Assembly (NCBI RefSeq): GCF_001399455.2 | Contig: NZ_LLEI02000006.1 | Coordinates: forward strand, 62,001-126,000 | Direction of reading: 5' to 3' | Source of the DNA: Vibrio bivalvicida | Lineage (GTDB): Bacteria; Pseudomonadota; Gammaproteobacteria; Enterobacterales; Vibrionaceae | Length of the DNA stretch: 64,000 nt | Shown: one piece after another, positions 34,998-43,662 of the stretch | Layout: every line of letters starts with the position of its first letter | Position numbering within the stretch: position 1 is the first letter of the stretch | Notes under the pieces: generated by a model | What the model saw: the letters and a program-made list of their open reading frames with translations, nothing else | What the model was told of the DNA's origin: nothing | The model's database searches: none | Translations under genes and position numbers: made by a program

Positions 34998-36281
34998 ATG
35001 CGCCGAATTTACTTGGAATCGTCTGTTGGCCTACTAATCTGGTTTATGGTAAGCATTTTTAGCATAGATTATGTGATATATCAGCTGAATACCGACTATG
35101 ACAATGTTCTTCAAGAGCGAAAAGGGGAAGCCTTTCAAAGGTTAATCCTTAGTATTTACGAGAATCAGGGAAAGGAAAACACTCTAGATACACTCGAGCG
35201 TTATGTAGAGACAACTGCGGAAAAATTGATCGTATTTAAGGCGGACGAAGTACCTGAAGAAGTAGCAAACTACTTCGACAGTGATTCTAAGGTTAATGTG
35301 TTCTTTGATGTAGAGCGTTCTTTCTGGTTTAAGCTGGCCGAACCTGACGTTGTTTTTCATATCATGCCCGACTCAGAAACGGAGCTAAGGCGTGCCATTG
35401 AAATTGATGACATTACATCCTTCGGGTTTATTCTTGCGGGCTTTTTTGTTTATTCCCTGTGTTTTATTTGGTTTTTAGGTCGTCGCGTGAGGCTATTGGA
35501 GGACGCAACCGTCAAGTTTGCTAAAGGGGATTTTAATGTTCGAGCTCCACTTCAGAGCGGAAAAGCTTTGGGCTCTTTGAATCGTAGCTTTAATTATATG
35601 GCGGACAAAATATCTAATTTAATCACCGGTAACCGCTTTTTAACCAATGCCGTTGCGCATGATTTAAGGACCCCAATATTCAGAATTCAATGGCAAGCTG
35701 AAATGTTGCAAGATCAAGAGATGTCTCAAGCGCAGCATGACAAAATTGCAAGCATTATTGAAGACACTGAAGAAATGGAGCGAATGGTCGATGAGCTACT
35801 TTATTTTGCAAAAATGGAGCGCCCTGAGACTCAGCTCAACATAGAACAGCTTAATCTAATCGGTTTTTTATCCGAAGTGGTTCAACGTATACCAAACAGC
35901 CGCAATATCAATATTGGCGTTAACATTGAAAAAAATGTAGAGCTTAGCGCTGACCGTTCACTGTTAAAGCGTGGAATAGTCAACTTACTTTCAAATGCGA
36001 TCAAATATGCTGAAAGCGAAGTTTATTTAACTGTGATAGAAAGTGAGCAACAGGTTGTGATTAAAGTAGAAGATGACGGTAGAGGAGTGCCTCCTGAGCA
36101 TTGGCCGTCAATCTTTCAGCCGTTTTATAGTGTGGATGCGTCCAGAAATAAAGAAAGCAGTGGATTTGGTCTTGGTTTAGCAATTGTGGAGCTGATTGTT
36201 AAAAGACACCAAGGCAGGATTGAAGTTGGGCAAAGCGCGCTAGGTGGTGCGCAATTCACCCTGACATTCCCTAAATTGTAA
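34998..36281 (+). CDS. rstB: Sensor histidine kinase, RstB-like
   Basis: The 427-residue kinase has helix 1 (SVGLLIWFMVSIFSIDYVIY), a periplasmic domain of about 120 residues, helix 2 (FGFILAGFFVYSLCFIWFLG), HAMP, the H-box NAVAHDLRTPIFRIQ with His221, and a catalytic domain with NLLSNAIKYA, EDDGRGVP and GFGLGLAIVELI. It is the partner of the RstA-like regulator upstream. Confidence 0.85.
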   Translation: MRRIYLESSVGLLIWFMVSIFSIDYVIYQLNTDYDNVLQERKGEAFQRLILSIYENQGKENTLDTLERYVETTAEKLIVFKADEVPEEVANYFDSDSKVNVFFDVERSFWFKLAEPDVVFHIMPDSETELRRAIEIDDITSFGFILAGFFVYSLCFIWFLGRRVRLLEDATVKFAKGDFNVRAPLQSGKALGSLNRSFNYMADKISNLITGNRFLTNAVAHDLRTPIFRIQWQAEMLQDQEMSQAQHDKIASIIEDTEEMERMVDELLYFAKMERPETQLNIEQLNLIGFLSEVVQRIPNSRNINIGVNIEKNVELSADRSLLKRGIVNLLSNAIKYAESEVYLTVIESEQQVVIKVEDDGRGVPPEHWPSIFQPFYSVDASRNKESSGFGLGLAIVELIVKRHQGRIEVGQSALGGAQFTLTFPKL

Positions 36282-36365
36282 TCGAGGCTGACATAAGCGT
36301 GACAAAGTAGCGACAAAGTAGATCTACATCTCATTTTTATGGTTTTGTACACTGTGCACTAACGC

Positions 36366-36388
36366 TTGCCTAATCATTTATTAGGCAA
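36366..36388. promoter_or_regulatory. 9-bp perfect hairpin between rstB-like and ybjX-like genes
   Basis: TTGCCTAAT and ATTAGGCAA pair perfectly around a 5-base loop, 45 bases before the next start codon. No T run follows. It may be an operator or a weak terminator for the kinase gene. Confidence 0.4.
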
Positions 36389-36432
36389 TGACTTTATGAG
36401 CAAAGTCCCATACAGAAAGCCGAGAATTCTAT

Positions 36433-37338
36433 ATGTCAGCCAACTACCTTAATTTTGTTTTGTCGCTTCCCAAGGTCGCCGAAACTGTTTACCCAGATAT
36501 TCGCGGGTTTAAAAAGTTACGATATAATGCGCGTTTTTGCCTATGGTCAATGCTTAAGCCGGGAGTCCTAAAACAGATGCAGGAACTCTTTGCACAACCT
36601 GATCTCAAGAAAATCACCGAGGTCAATCCTCGATTGCTGGAAAAACCATTGAAGCCATACGTGTGTTTGAAGTGGCGCCCTGAGCAGCGAGCAAAGAAAA
36701 TTTATGAGCATTTTAACTCTTTGTACGAAATGTACGGTCGTGGCTTCTTAGATTTCTATTCAAATGATGGCTGGTTACTCGCTGATATTTTAGACTGCAG
36801 ATTGTTATTGTGTGCCGGGCCTGAAAGAGAAGGCTCGCTGGCACTTAAACTCATCGATGAGCAAAACCGAGACTTGTTTACCTTGGCATTTAATCTCTCA
36901 AGTACTCCGAATAGAGAGATCCATATTGGTGCGCTACAGGGGCCGGGGGATTATATCACGGAACGTGGTGAGATCATCAAAGCTTTGACTCGTGGTATGC
37001 ATGGTTTGCGTCCAAAAGCTCTAATGGTAGAAGTGCTGTTGATGCTTGCTCGAGAGTGGCAGGTTGAGAAGATATTCGGCATAAGCAATAAGGGGCATAT
37101 CTATCAAGCACTTAGATATACGGGTTCGAAACGCTCAAGTGTCACTTTCAACTATGCGGAACTATGGACTGAATATGGTGCGGAGCAGGTGTCTAAATAT
37201 ATTTATCAGATACCTATGCAACCACCGCGCAAAGATCCAAGCACACTTAAGAAAACCAAACGACGTTTATATACTAAGCGCTATGCTTGGCTTGATGAGA
37301 TTCAAGACATTATGACGAAGCGCCTAAGCGAACTGTAG
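36433..37338 (+). CDS. VirK/YbjX (DUF535) family protein
   Basis: The 301-residue protein matches the VirK/YbjX family by FCLWSMLKPGVLKQMQELF, REIHIGALQGP, MHGLRPKALMVEVLLMLA and IFGISNKGHIYQALRYTGSK. Members affect outer-membrane or lipid A properties and stress resistance in enterics; the biochemistry is not established. No signal peptide is seen. It is followed by its own terminator. Confidence 0.88.
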   Translation: MSANYLNFVLSLPKVAETVYPDIRGFKKLRYNARFCLWSMLKPGVLKQMQELFAQPDLKKITEVNPRLLEKPLKPYVCLKWRPEQRAKKIYEHFNSLYEMYGRGFLDFYSNDGWLLADILDCRLLLCAGPEREGSLALKLIDEQNRDLFTLAFNLSSTPNREIHIGALQGPGDYITERGEIIKALTRGMHGLRPKALMVEVLLMLAREWQVEKIFGISNKGHIYQALRYTGSKRSSVTFNYAELWTEYGAEQVSKYIYQIPMQPPRKDPSTLKKTKRRLYTKRYAWLDEIQDIMTKRLSEL

Positions 37339-37372
37339 TCGCTGTACTAGATATATTTTATATATGACCGAT

Positions 37373-37399
37373 AAAGCCTGATTGAAATCAGGCTTTTGT
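37373..37399 (+). terminator. Rho-independent terminator after the VirK/YbjX gene
   Basis: AAAGCCTGAT (37373-37382) pairs with ATCAGGCTTT (37387-37396), loop of 4, followed by T residues. Confidence 0.9.
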
Positions 37400-37596
37400 C
37401 TATCTGAAATTGTCACTACTCCATAAAATCACCCTGGCCCGAGCCGATATATCTTTAACAGCAGTACCGATACCGACCGCGTTGTCACCGATCGCTGAAC
37501 TAACTAACATTACAAATTTTTAATCTTGAGTTTAGAAAGGCTTTAGCTCCATTGGTTAATCTAGTTCCGAACTTAACCAACAGCAGGAATAAGATT

Positions 37597-38232
37597 ATGA
37601 AAAACCTCACTACACTTAGCATCTTGATTGGCAGCATGATTAGCTTTAGCGCTATGGCGAACTCAACGAATGACTCTAACAAGGCTAATCTTCTGCCTAC
37701 TATGAGCGCAGAAAAAGCGCTTAGTCAGATTAAAAAGCTCAAGCCTGCTAGCTATGAATCTATCGAATTGATTGAACAAGAAGATGGTCGGTTTCTCTAC
37801 GTTGCCACTGCAAAACAACAAGCAGAACAAGACACCATTTTCTTTGATGCAACAAGTGGTAAAGACGTTACGCTATCGATTAAAAAAGTTAACTTTTCAC
37901 TTCAAGAAGTCCTTGCACAAGTTGGCAAGACGCACCAAGGGCTCATTGTCTCTGCGCATTCGGATTTAGTGCCAGAACTGGGAACCATCTACGTGGTGGA
38001 GATCAAAGAGAGTTACGATGAGCCACTTTCAACCTTGTTAGTGATAGATGCCAAAACATTGAAAGTGATCGATTCTGAGAAGGTCGACAGAGTAGAAGAG
38101 TTAATCGAAGAGTATGAACAAATGGAATTCGCTTCGGGTATGGTTAAAGATAATCTATACGGAAATGCGTATTCTATTAGTGATGACAATGACTTAGAAT
38201 TAGTGGAAGTTGGTCCACAACCGAAGCCATGA
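37597..38232 (+). CDS. Exported PepSY-like protein ahead of a two-component system
   Basis: The ATG at 37597 has AGGA upstream and starts a signal peptide (LTTLSILIGSMISFSAMANS). The 211-residue mature protein looks like two PepSY-like modules. One begins MSAEKALSQIKKLKPASYES. The other is FSLQEVLAQVGKTHQGLIVS, followed by TIYVVEIKE and TLLVIDAKTLKVIDSE. It is probably periplasmic. It is encoded 38 bases before a response-regulator/kinase pair and may be an input or target of that pair. The family assignment is by pattern only. Confidence 0.65.
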   Translation: MKNLTTLSILIGSMISFSAMANSTNDSNKANLLPTMSAEKALSQIKKLKPASYESIELIEQEDGRFLYVATAKQQAEQDTIFFDATSGKDVTLSIKKVNFSLQEVLAQVGKTHQGLIVSAHSDLVPELGTIYVVEIKESYDEPLSTLLVIDAKTLKVIDSEKVDRVEELIEEYEQMEFASGMVKDNLYGNAYSISDDNDLELVEVGPQPKP

Positions 38233-38270
38233 AATCGAAGCAATTGGGCTAGTCGCTTGGGGTTTGAGTT

Positions 38271-38957
38271 ATGAAAATTTTATTAGTGGAAGACAACGTA
38301 GAACAATCGCGTTTTCTGAGTCATAGCTTAGAGCAGTCCGGGCACCAGACTGATCGAGCCGAGAACGGAAAATTGGGTTTGATTTGTGCTCTGCATAATG
38401 ACTACGACGTTATTATTTGTGACCGTATGATGCCTGAAATGGATGGTCTTCAGATGATTCAGGCGTTGAGAGCAGGTGGTAACCAAACTCCTGTATTGGT
38501 GCTCAGCGCATTGGATAGCGTTGAGGAGCGTGTTAGAGGACTAAGAAGTGGGGGAGACGACTACTTAGTTAAACCTTACGCTTATACCGAGTTGCTGGCG
38601 AGAATAGAAGTGCTGGCAAGAAGACCAAGTGAATCGCAATCTCATGCAAATAACACCGAGTTAAAGCTAGATTCTCTATCGTTAGATACATATACCCGAA
38701 AGGCAAAACGGGGAGAGGTAGATGTAGTACTCAACACTCGTGAATATCAAATTTTACTCTACTTGATGGAAAATCAAGGGCGGATAGTGACTCGTACTAT
38801 GTTGCTAGAGAAAGTTTGGAATCATCATTTTGATCCGCAAACCAATGTCATTGATGTCCATATTAGTCGACTACGAAAGAAGATTGATCTCGAAGATTGC
38901 AAGCCGCTATTGTATACCGTTAGAGGGGCCGGCTACGTTATGGAGGAGCGATCGTGA
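38271..38957 (+). CDS. OmpR-family response regulator
   Basis: The 228-residue regulator has ED (7-8), phospho-acceptor Asp51 in VIICDRMMPEMDG, the lysine in YLVKPYAYTELLAR and a winged helix ending RGAGYVMEERS. It resembles the CusR/QseB subgroup. It overlaps the kinase gene by 4 bases (ATGAGC shared with the stop region), so expression is coupled. The signal is unknown. Confidence 0.88.
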   Translation: MKILLVEDNVEQSRFLSHSLEQSGHQTDRAENGKLGLICALHNDYDVIICDRMMPEMDGLQMIQALRAGGNQTPVLVLSALDSVEERVRGLRSGGDDYLVKPYAYTELLARIEVLARRPSESQSHANNTELKLDSLSLDTYTRKAKRGEVDVVLNTREYQILLYLMENQGRIVTRTMLLEKVWNHHFDPQTNVIDVHISRLRKKIDLEDCKPLLYTVRGAGYVMEERS

Positions 38958-40288
38958 GCTGGTTAAATGATCCTTTTCGCCGTTTTCTGAACTTATATGC
39001 GATGTTAGTCGTGGCAGCGATTGTCTTGTTAATCGTGATGCGTACCAGCATCTATGCCTGGTTCATTGATAATAGTGTCTTACCCATTGTGACTTCTGAA
39101 GCTAACTATGTGTATGAGCTATGGGAAGAGTTAGGGGAAGAGGAAACCAAGAAGGTTCTGCGAGCCGATCACGACGCAATTTTTAGCTACGTTTTCAAAG
39201 AGCATATTACAGACCAAGAACTGCAAACACTAGACTCATATAAACCCTTGGGTGAAATGGAGTTTGGTATTGAGCTTTACGTTCAGCAGAACGAAGACTC
39301 CAATTACGTCAGTGTTGAGACTTACCTTCCTGAAGGGGATGGGTGGCGAAAATTAGAGGTTCGAGTAGAAGATAGCTTCTTTACTCAACAAACCCAGCTG
39401 ATTAATGGGATCATATACGCAGTTGGAGCTTTGATGATCGTAGGGTTTGTCATCGCTTACTTCATGATAAACAGCATTAAAACTCGGCTGACAGATATTA
39501 ACGCCGCGAGCAAGAGTATTACTAAAGACAACGATTTACATCTTAGAATCCCCAATGAGAACCTAGAAGGGCCACTGTCAGAGACCATTTCAGAACTAAA
39601 TATGATGTTAGATCGCCTAGCTCAGTCGACGGAGATGACGAAGCAGCAGGCAAACAACATCGCGCATGACTTAAGAACGCCGCTTACGTCGATTTATCAT
39701 CGAATTCAGCAACTTTCTGAGAGTCACTCAGAACTTGAAGAAGTAGAGCAAATGGTGGCAAACCTTCTCAATACCTTTAATCAACTGCTACGAATAAGCC
39801 GACTTGAGTTCAATGGAGAGCAGATAACTCAAAGTGCTGTCAATCTCCAACAGTTAGTTGAGTGTGCGGCAGAACTATACGAGCCCGTTGTAGAAGACAA
39901 TCATTTAAACCTAGAGTTAAACATTGATCCAAGTCACCAAATTAACGCCAGCCAAGAATTAATGATGCAGGTAGTGTCCAATTTGATCGATAACGCATGT
40001 AAGTTCAACTTAGCGGGTAACACGATTCGAATCTCTTCAGCAGAGAATGCAGACAGTGTAGAAATAACCGTAGCGGATCAAAGTGGCGGCGTCGGAGAAG
40101 AGGAGTTAACGCACCTATGCCAAAAATTCTACCGCAGCGACAGTAGTAGAAATACGGAAGGCAATGGACTAGGGCTAAGTCTAGTCTCTGCTGCTACGAA
40201 GAGAATGGGAGGCACCTTAGAGCTAAAGGATGAGTATCTATATGATAAGCAGGGTCTTTCAATCACACTGAAGTTCCCAAAGGTTTAG
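38954..40288 (+). CDS. Sensor histidine kinase
   Basis: The 444-residue kinase has helix 1 (LYAMLVVAAIVLLIVMRTSI), an acidic periplasmic domain of about 130 residues (ELWEELGEEETKKVL), helix 2 (IIYAVGALMIVGFVIAYFM), HAMP, the H-box NNIAHDLRTPLTSIY with His238, and a catalytic domain with NLIDNACKFN and GNGLGLSLVSAA. The start is GTG at 38954. The acidic sensor region could bind cations or cationic peptides, but this is speculative. Confidence 0.87.
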   Translation: MSWLNDPFRRFLNLYAMLVVAAIVLLIVMRTSIYAWFIDNSVLPIVTSEANYVYELWEELGEEETKKVLRADHDAIFSYVFKEHITDQELQTLDSYKPLGEMEFGIELYVQQNEDSNYVSVETYLPEGDGWRKLEVRVEDSFFTQQTQLINGIIYAVGALMIVGFVIAYFMINSIKTRLTDINAASKSITKDNDLHLRIPNENLEGPLSETISELNMMLDRLAQSTEMTKQQANNIAHDLRTPLTSIYHRIQQLSESHSELEEVEQMVANLLNTFNQLLRISRLEFNGEQITQSAVNLQQLVECAAELYEPVVEDNHLNLELNIDPSHQINASQELMMQVVSNLIDNACKFNLAGNTIRISSAENADSVEITVADQSGGVGEEELTHLCQKFYRSDSSRNTEGNGLGLSLVSAATKRMGGTLELKDEYLYDKQGLSITLKFPKV

Positions 40289-40317
40289 CTAGAAAACTTG
40301 CTAGGTACAGATACAAC

Positions 40318-40340
40318 AAAGCCCGCTTGAAACGGGCTTT
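40318..40340 (+). terminator. Rho-independent terminator after the two-component operon
   Basis: AAAGCCCG (40318-40325) pairs with CGGGCTTT (40333-40340), 7-base loop. The T run is short. On the minus strand it also lies just after the tRNA and could end that transcript. Confidence 0.75.
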
Positions 40341-40364
40341 GCGATCGTCCTGAAGGACTAAATT

Positions 40365-40441
40365 TGGTGGGTCCGGGCGAACTCGAATCGCCGACCCCTA
40401 CCATGTCAAGGTAGTACTCTAACCAACTGAGCTACGGACCC
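40365..40441 (-). tRNA. tRNA-Val (anticodon GAC)
   Basis: On the minus strand the 77-base sequence begins GGGTCCGTAGCTCAGTTGG and ends with GGACCC-A-CCA. The acceptor stem GGGTCCG/CGGACCC, D-loop, T-arm (GTTCGAG-like CGATTCGAGTTCG) and encoded CCA are all present. The anticodon stem CTACC/GGTAG encloses TTGACAT, giving anticodon GAC. It closely resembles E. coli tRNA-Val(GAC). Confidence 0.95.
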
Positions 40442-40608
40442 ATTCCTTAAGAACGAGAGGGATGTTACCGAGAGTTATTCAATCGTGCAAGCGCATTTTC
40501 TTCGATTTTTACTCGTTTGCTTTATATCTAATCGAATTGTTGTTGTTTTACGCATTGCCAGTTAAAAAATGTGCATTAAATCACGTACATATCTCGGTCT
40601 GTTAATGG

Positions 40609-41247
40609 CTATTGTCCTCGACCATCAAACATAACCACGATGGTTTTAGTGATAATGCTCATATCCATGCTTAACCATGACTTCATTGAGCACAATGAAA
40701 GTGCGTAACTATGGTCATAGCCAACCTTTCTACGAACATCATCAATACAGGTATCGTAACCTTGGTTTACTTGCGCTAAACCTGTGATCCCAGGCATTAC
40801 ACCGTAAGTTCTGTCAGCAAAGTAAGGGATCGCGTTCTCTAGTTTGCTGTAAAAACTTGGCCGCTCTGGGCGAGGGCCAATTAAGGACATTTCACCCATA
40901 ACAACATTAAATAATTGTGGAATCTCGTCTAGGCGCGTTTTACGCAGGAAGCGTCCGACAGGGGTGATTCTTGAATCGTTTTCTGTCGCCCATACAGCGC
41001 CAGTGCGTTGCTCGGCATCTTGGTACATGGTGCGAAACTTAATGATTTCAAAAAATACCATCTTTTCCGGTGTTGATTTACCGACTCTCAATTGTTTATA
41101 AAAAACAGGACCAGGAGAGCTCAGTTTTATCGTCAGTGCGATAAAAGGCATGACTGGAGAAAGCAGTAGCAAGCCAAATAGCGCGCCAAATAGGTCAAAC
41201 AGACGTTTTGCTAACCAAATTGAAATGTGTGTTGATACGTTGCTCAT
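40609..41247 (-). CDS. sypR: Initiating sugar-phosphate transferase (SypR-like)
   Basis: The enzyme should load the first sugar phosphate onto undecaprenyl phosphate at the inner membrane, starting each polysaccharide unit. The 212-residue protein has one N-terminal membrane segment (FDLFGALFGLLLLSPVMPFI) and the core motifs FFEIIKFRTMYQDAE, RKTRLDEIPQLFNVVMGEMS and LIGPRPERP of the bacterial sugar-transferase family. It lacks the extra helices of WbaP/WcaJ. It is the last gene of the minus-strand syp-like locus, matching sypR by position. Confidence 0.9.
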   Translation of the reverse strand: MSNVSTHISIWLAKRLFDLFGALFGLLLLSPVMPFIALTIKLSSPGPVFYKQLRVGKSTPEKMVFFEIIKFRTMYQDAEQRTGAVWATENDSRITPVGRFLRKTRLDEIPQLFNVVMGEMSLIGPRPERPSFYSKLENAIPYFADRTYGVMPGITGLAQVNQGYDTCIDDVRRKVGYDHSYALSLCSMKSWLSMDMSIITKTIVVMFDGRGQ

Positions 41248-41257
41248 AATAATCTCC

Positions 41258-42445
41258 TTATTGGCCTACGCGAGACCATTTTCCTGATTCAAGACCGAAT
41301 AGGTAACGCATACCACCGATGAAGTTTGCACAGTGACCTGCAACGATATAAAGCAGCAGTTTGCAGGCTTTATGACTAAAAATGTATGGCAATTGATGAC
41401 TAAGTATTGCTAGTGAATAGAGCGCTATTTGGGCGATCAATGCTGCCATAAAGATCGGGTTGTCCATCATGACAATTGAGCTGATTAAGCAGAATATCAG
41501 TAGGTAAGGGGTGATGAGTCTTAACCCTTTTCCAGAAAGGAATGCAAACGCAACGCTTTTGTACTTTGGTAAGAACATCTCACAAAGTTCGATCGCTTGT
41601 TGCATGTTTCCTGCGGAAATTCGCAGTCTTCTACTAAAGTCGTCTTTCTCGTCTGTTGCCTCCATCTCTAGTGCAACCATCTGGGGCTCATACTCTGCAA
41701 TGTAACCTTGACGAACGATCGACATAGGAATCATAAAGTCATCATTGATAGTGTCAGTACTCATTGATTCAAACAGGTGAGTTCTAAACAGGTAAAAAGC
41801 TCCGTGTGCGCCTAGCGTTGAACCTAAGGTCGCTTCGCGCATCTTGAGTTTACTCTGATATTGCCAATAACATGCTTCGCCTTCATTACCCGGTTTAAAC
41901 AGCTGGTAATGGCCATTGACCACGCCAACCTGTTCATTATGAAAGTGTTTGTTGGCAACCCACAATGCATCAATAGAAACAAGTGCTGAGACATCGCTCA
42001 AAGCGGTGATGTCGCTTGTTATGGTCTTCATCTGTTCGTTGACGACCGCGACTTTTCCACGATTGTTTTCGAATGCTCTTATTTCAAAATAGGTATCCGA
42101 ACAGATCGCTTCTTGAATGGTTTGTTCGGCGATCGCAACAGTACTGTCTGTACACCCGTCACAGGCGATGATTACCTTGTATTTGTTTTTTGGATAATCA
42201 AGCGAAGATAAATTGCGAATTTTATCCGCGATCCATTGTTCTTCATTGAATGCGGGAACCAAAATCGTGATTGTCGCGCAAGCTCTGTCCCCTTTAATAC
42301 TTTTGAATCCACGACTACGGTGATTTATCGTTTTAAAAGGATGCTGCTTTGAGTACCAAGAAAGTAGCACTGGGTACCCAACATGGTGATAGATAACCAA
42401 AAGGCAGCTGACCACAAATAGAATCGTGAGTACTAAATCGATCAT
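41258..42445 (-). CDS. sypQ: Family 2 membrane glycosyltransferase (SypQ-like)
   Basis: The 395-residue protein has an N-terminal helix, a GT-A domain (ATITILVPAFNEEQWI, VIIACDGCTDST, LSDVSALVS as the DxD-like motif, and the later RRLRISAGNMQQAI, a variant of the processive QxxRW region) and three to four C-terminal membrane helices. It adds a sugar on the cytoplasmic face. It overlaps the upstream gene by 4 bases and lies 10 bases before sypR. Confidence 0.87.
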   Translation of the reverse strand: MIDLVLTILFVVSCLLVIYHHVGYPVLLSWYSKQHPFKTINHRSRGFKSIKGDRACATITILVPAFNEEQWIADKIRNLSSLDYPKNKYKVIIACDGCTDSTVAIAEQTIQEAICSDTYFEIRAFENNRGKVAVVNEQMKTITSDITALSDVSALVSIDALWVANKHFHNEQVGVVNGHYQLFKPGNEGEACYWQYQSKLKMREATLGSTLGAHGAFYLFRTHLFESMSTDTINDDFMIPMSIVRQGYIAEYEPQMVALEMEATDEKDDFSRRLRISAGNMQQAIELCEMFLPKYKSVAFAFLSGKGLRLITPYLLIFCLISSIVMMDNPIFMAALIAQIALYSLAILSHQLPYIFSHKACKLLLYIVAGHCANFIGGMRYLFGLESGKWSRVGQ

Positions 42446-43533
42446 GCGCTTTTCTCCTCTGCCAACATTTCATAAGCTTTCATCATGTCTCTGATGTCAT
42501 TGTTTTGAAGTACAAAACATCTTGGAGAGTCAGTATGTTTTTTTTCAATCGCTAAGCTGACACTCGCAGCAAGCGCCTGAGGGTTTTCACTTTCAAAAAG
42601 TTGCCCCGTTTTCGGGCAGAGTGTTTCGTTTGTCGCGCCAACGTTACTTGCCAGCGTGACAATGTCACATGATTGAGCTTCTAATGTGGAGAGTGGAAAG
42701 CCTTCGCTCCGTGAAGGCAAACAGAACAAATCTAATGCTTGATAGAATCGGGTCATGTCATCGACGAGACCTAAGAAGGTAACTCGGTGACTAATACCTA
42801 GTTGTTTAACCTGAGTTTCTAGTTTAGCTCGTTGACTGCCGTCTCCTGCAATCACCAGCTCTATGTGATTAGGTAGCAAAGTCAACGCATCAATCAAAAC
42901 ATCATGTCCTTTCACTTTTTCAAGACGACCCGCAGTGCCAATAATCGTGTTATCAACAGGAAGCCTTAGGACTTGACGAGCCAACTGTTTCGAGCCTGGC
43001 ATAAACTGTTCACAATCGATTCCGTTCCTTATTACTGTGACGTCCTGGTAGTCAAAGTGATGATGAATCTGCTTTCTTACCAACGCAGCATCGGCAACGA
43101 TTCGAGGCTTAGCAATTTTCAACGCAAAGTTTTGTAGAGAGCGATGTTTTTGATTCGATAAATGCCACGCATCGTGCTCGGTGTGTATTCTGGTTTTCAC
43201 TCCAGCTAAACGAGCAGCAATTGAGCCGTAAAGGATTGGGCCAATGTGATGAGTGTGTACCACACTAGGCTTTAACGTTCGAAACAGTCTGAACAGTTGT
43301 ACCAATGTCTTGATACTGTAGCCAGAAGGCTTGTTTAGAAAGATCAGTTGGCTTTCCACTGCTTCTAACTTTGACCACTTGGAGATAGACTTTTGTTTTG
43401 TTCCTTCCAAACTAATGATAATTACTTTCTGTTTAGGGTTGGAAAAAGCCAGCATATTGAGCGCAAGCGCCTCTAGGCCCCCGGGAGAGAGGTGTTGAAC
43501 CACATGGATAATAGTTTTGCAAGGTGTGCTCAT
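42442..43533 (-). CDS. sypP: Family 4 glycosyltransferase (SypP-like)
   Basis: The start MSTPCKTIIHVV at 43533 is chosen because an earlier in-frame ATG at 43575 lies inside the sigma-54 promoter at 43572-43586. The 363-residue GT-B enzyme has the N-terminal glycine loop LSPGGLEALALNML, TIIGTAGRLEKVKGHDVL in the linker, and the donor-site region DLFCLPSRSEGFPLSTLEAQ. It is the first gene of the sypP-Q-R unit. Confidence 0.88.
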   Translation of the reverse strand: MSTPCKTIIHVVQHLSPGGLEALALNMLAFSNPKQKVIIISLEGTKQKSISKWSKLEAVESQLIFLNKPSGYSIKTLVQLFRLFRTLKPSVVHTHHIGPILYGSIAARLAGVKTRIHTEHDAWHLSNQKHRSLQNFALKIAKPRIVADAALVRKQIHHHFDYQDVTVIRNGIDCEQFMPGSKQLARQVLRLPVDNTIIGTAGRLEKVKGHDVLIDALTLLPNHIELVIAGDGSQRAKLETQVKQLGISHRVTFLGLVDDMTRFYQALDLFCLPSRSEGFPLSTLEAQSCDIVTLASNVGATNETLCPKTGQLFESENPQALAASVSLAIEKKHTDSPRCFVLQNNDIRDMMKAYEMLAEEKSA

Positions 43534-43571
43534 ACTAGCTCCTAAATGAATAATTCCTTTAGAGTAGTAAA

Positions 43572-43586
43572 GCACATAGTATGCCA
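43572..43586 (-). promoter_or_regulatory. Sigma-54 promoter of sypP
   Basis: On the minus strand TGGCATACTATGTGC has GG and GC at the -24/-12 spacing of sigma-54 promoters. It lies 39 bases before the sypP start. Confidence 0.75.
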
Positions 43587-43633
43587 GGTTTTAAGTTCTA
43601 TCATTTCAATGGGTTATGGTGATGTTTGGTTGG

Positions 43634-43648
43634 TTCTCAAGCTGATAT
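43634..43648 (+). promoter_or_regulatory. SypG-like activator box upstream of sypP
   Basis: TTCTCAAGCTGATAT on the plus strand fits TTCTCA-N3-TG, the start of the V. fischeri SypG recognition sequence as I recall it. Its near edge is 48 bases from the outer end of the sypP promoter. Confidence 0.65.
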
Positions 43649-43662
43649 CAAATTGAAAATCT

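Noticed and set aside
43534..43575. Upstream start codon for SypP at 43575
   Set aside because: It lies inside the sigma-54 promoter, upstream of the expected transcript start.
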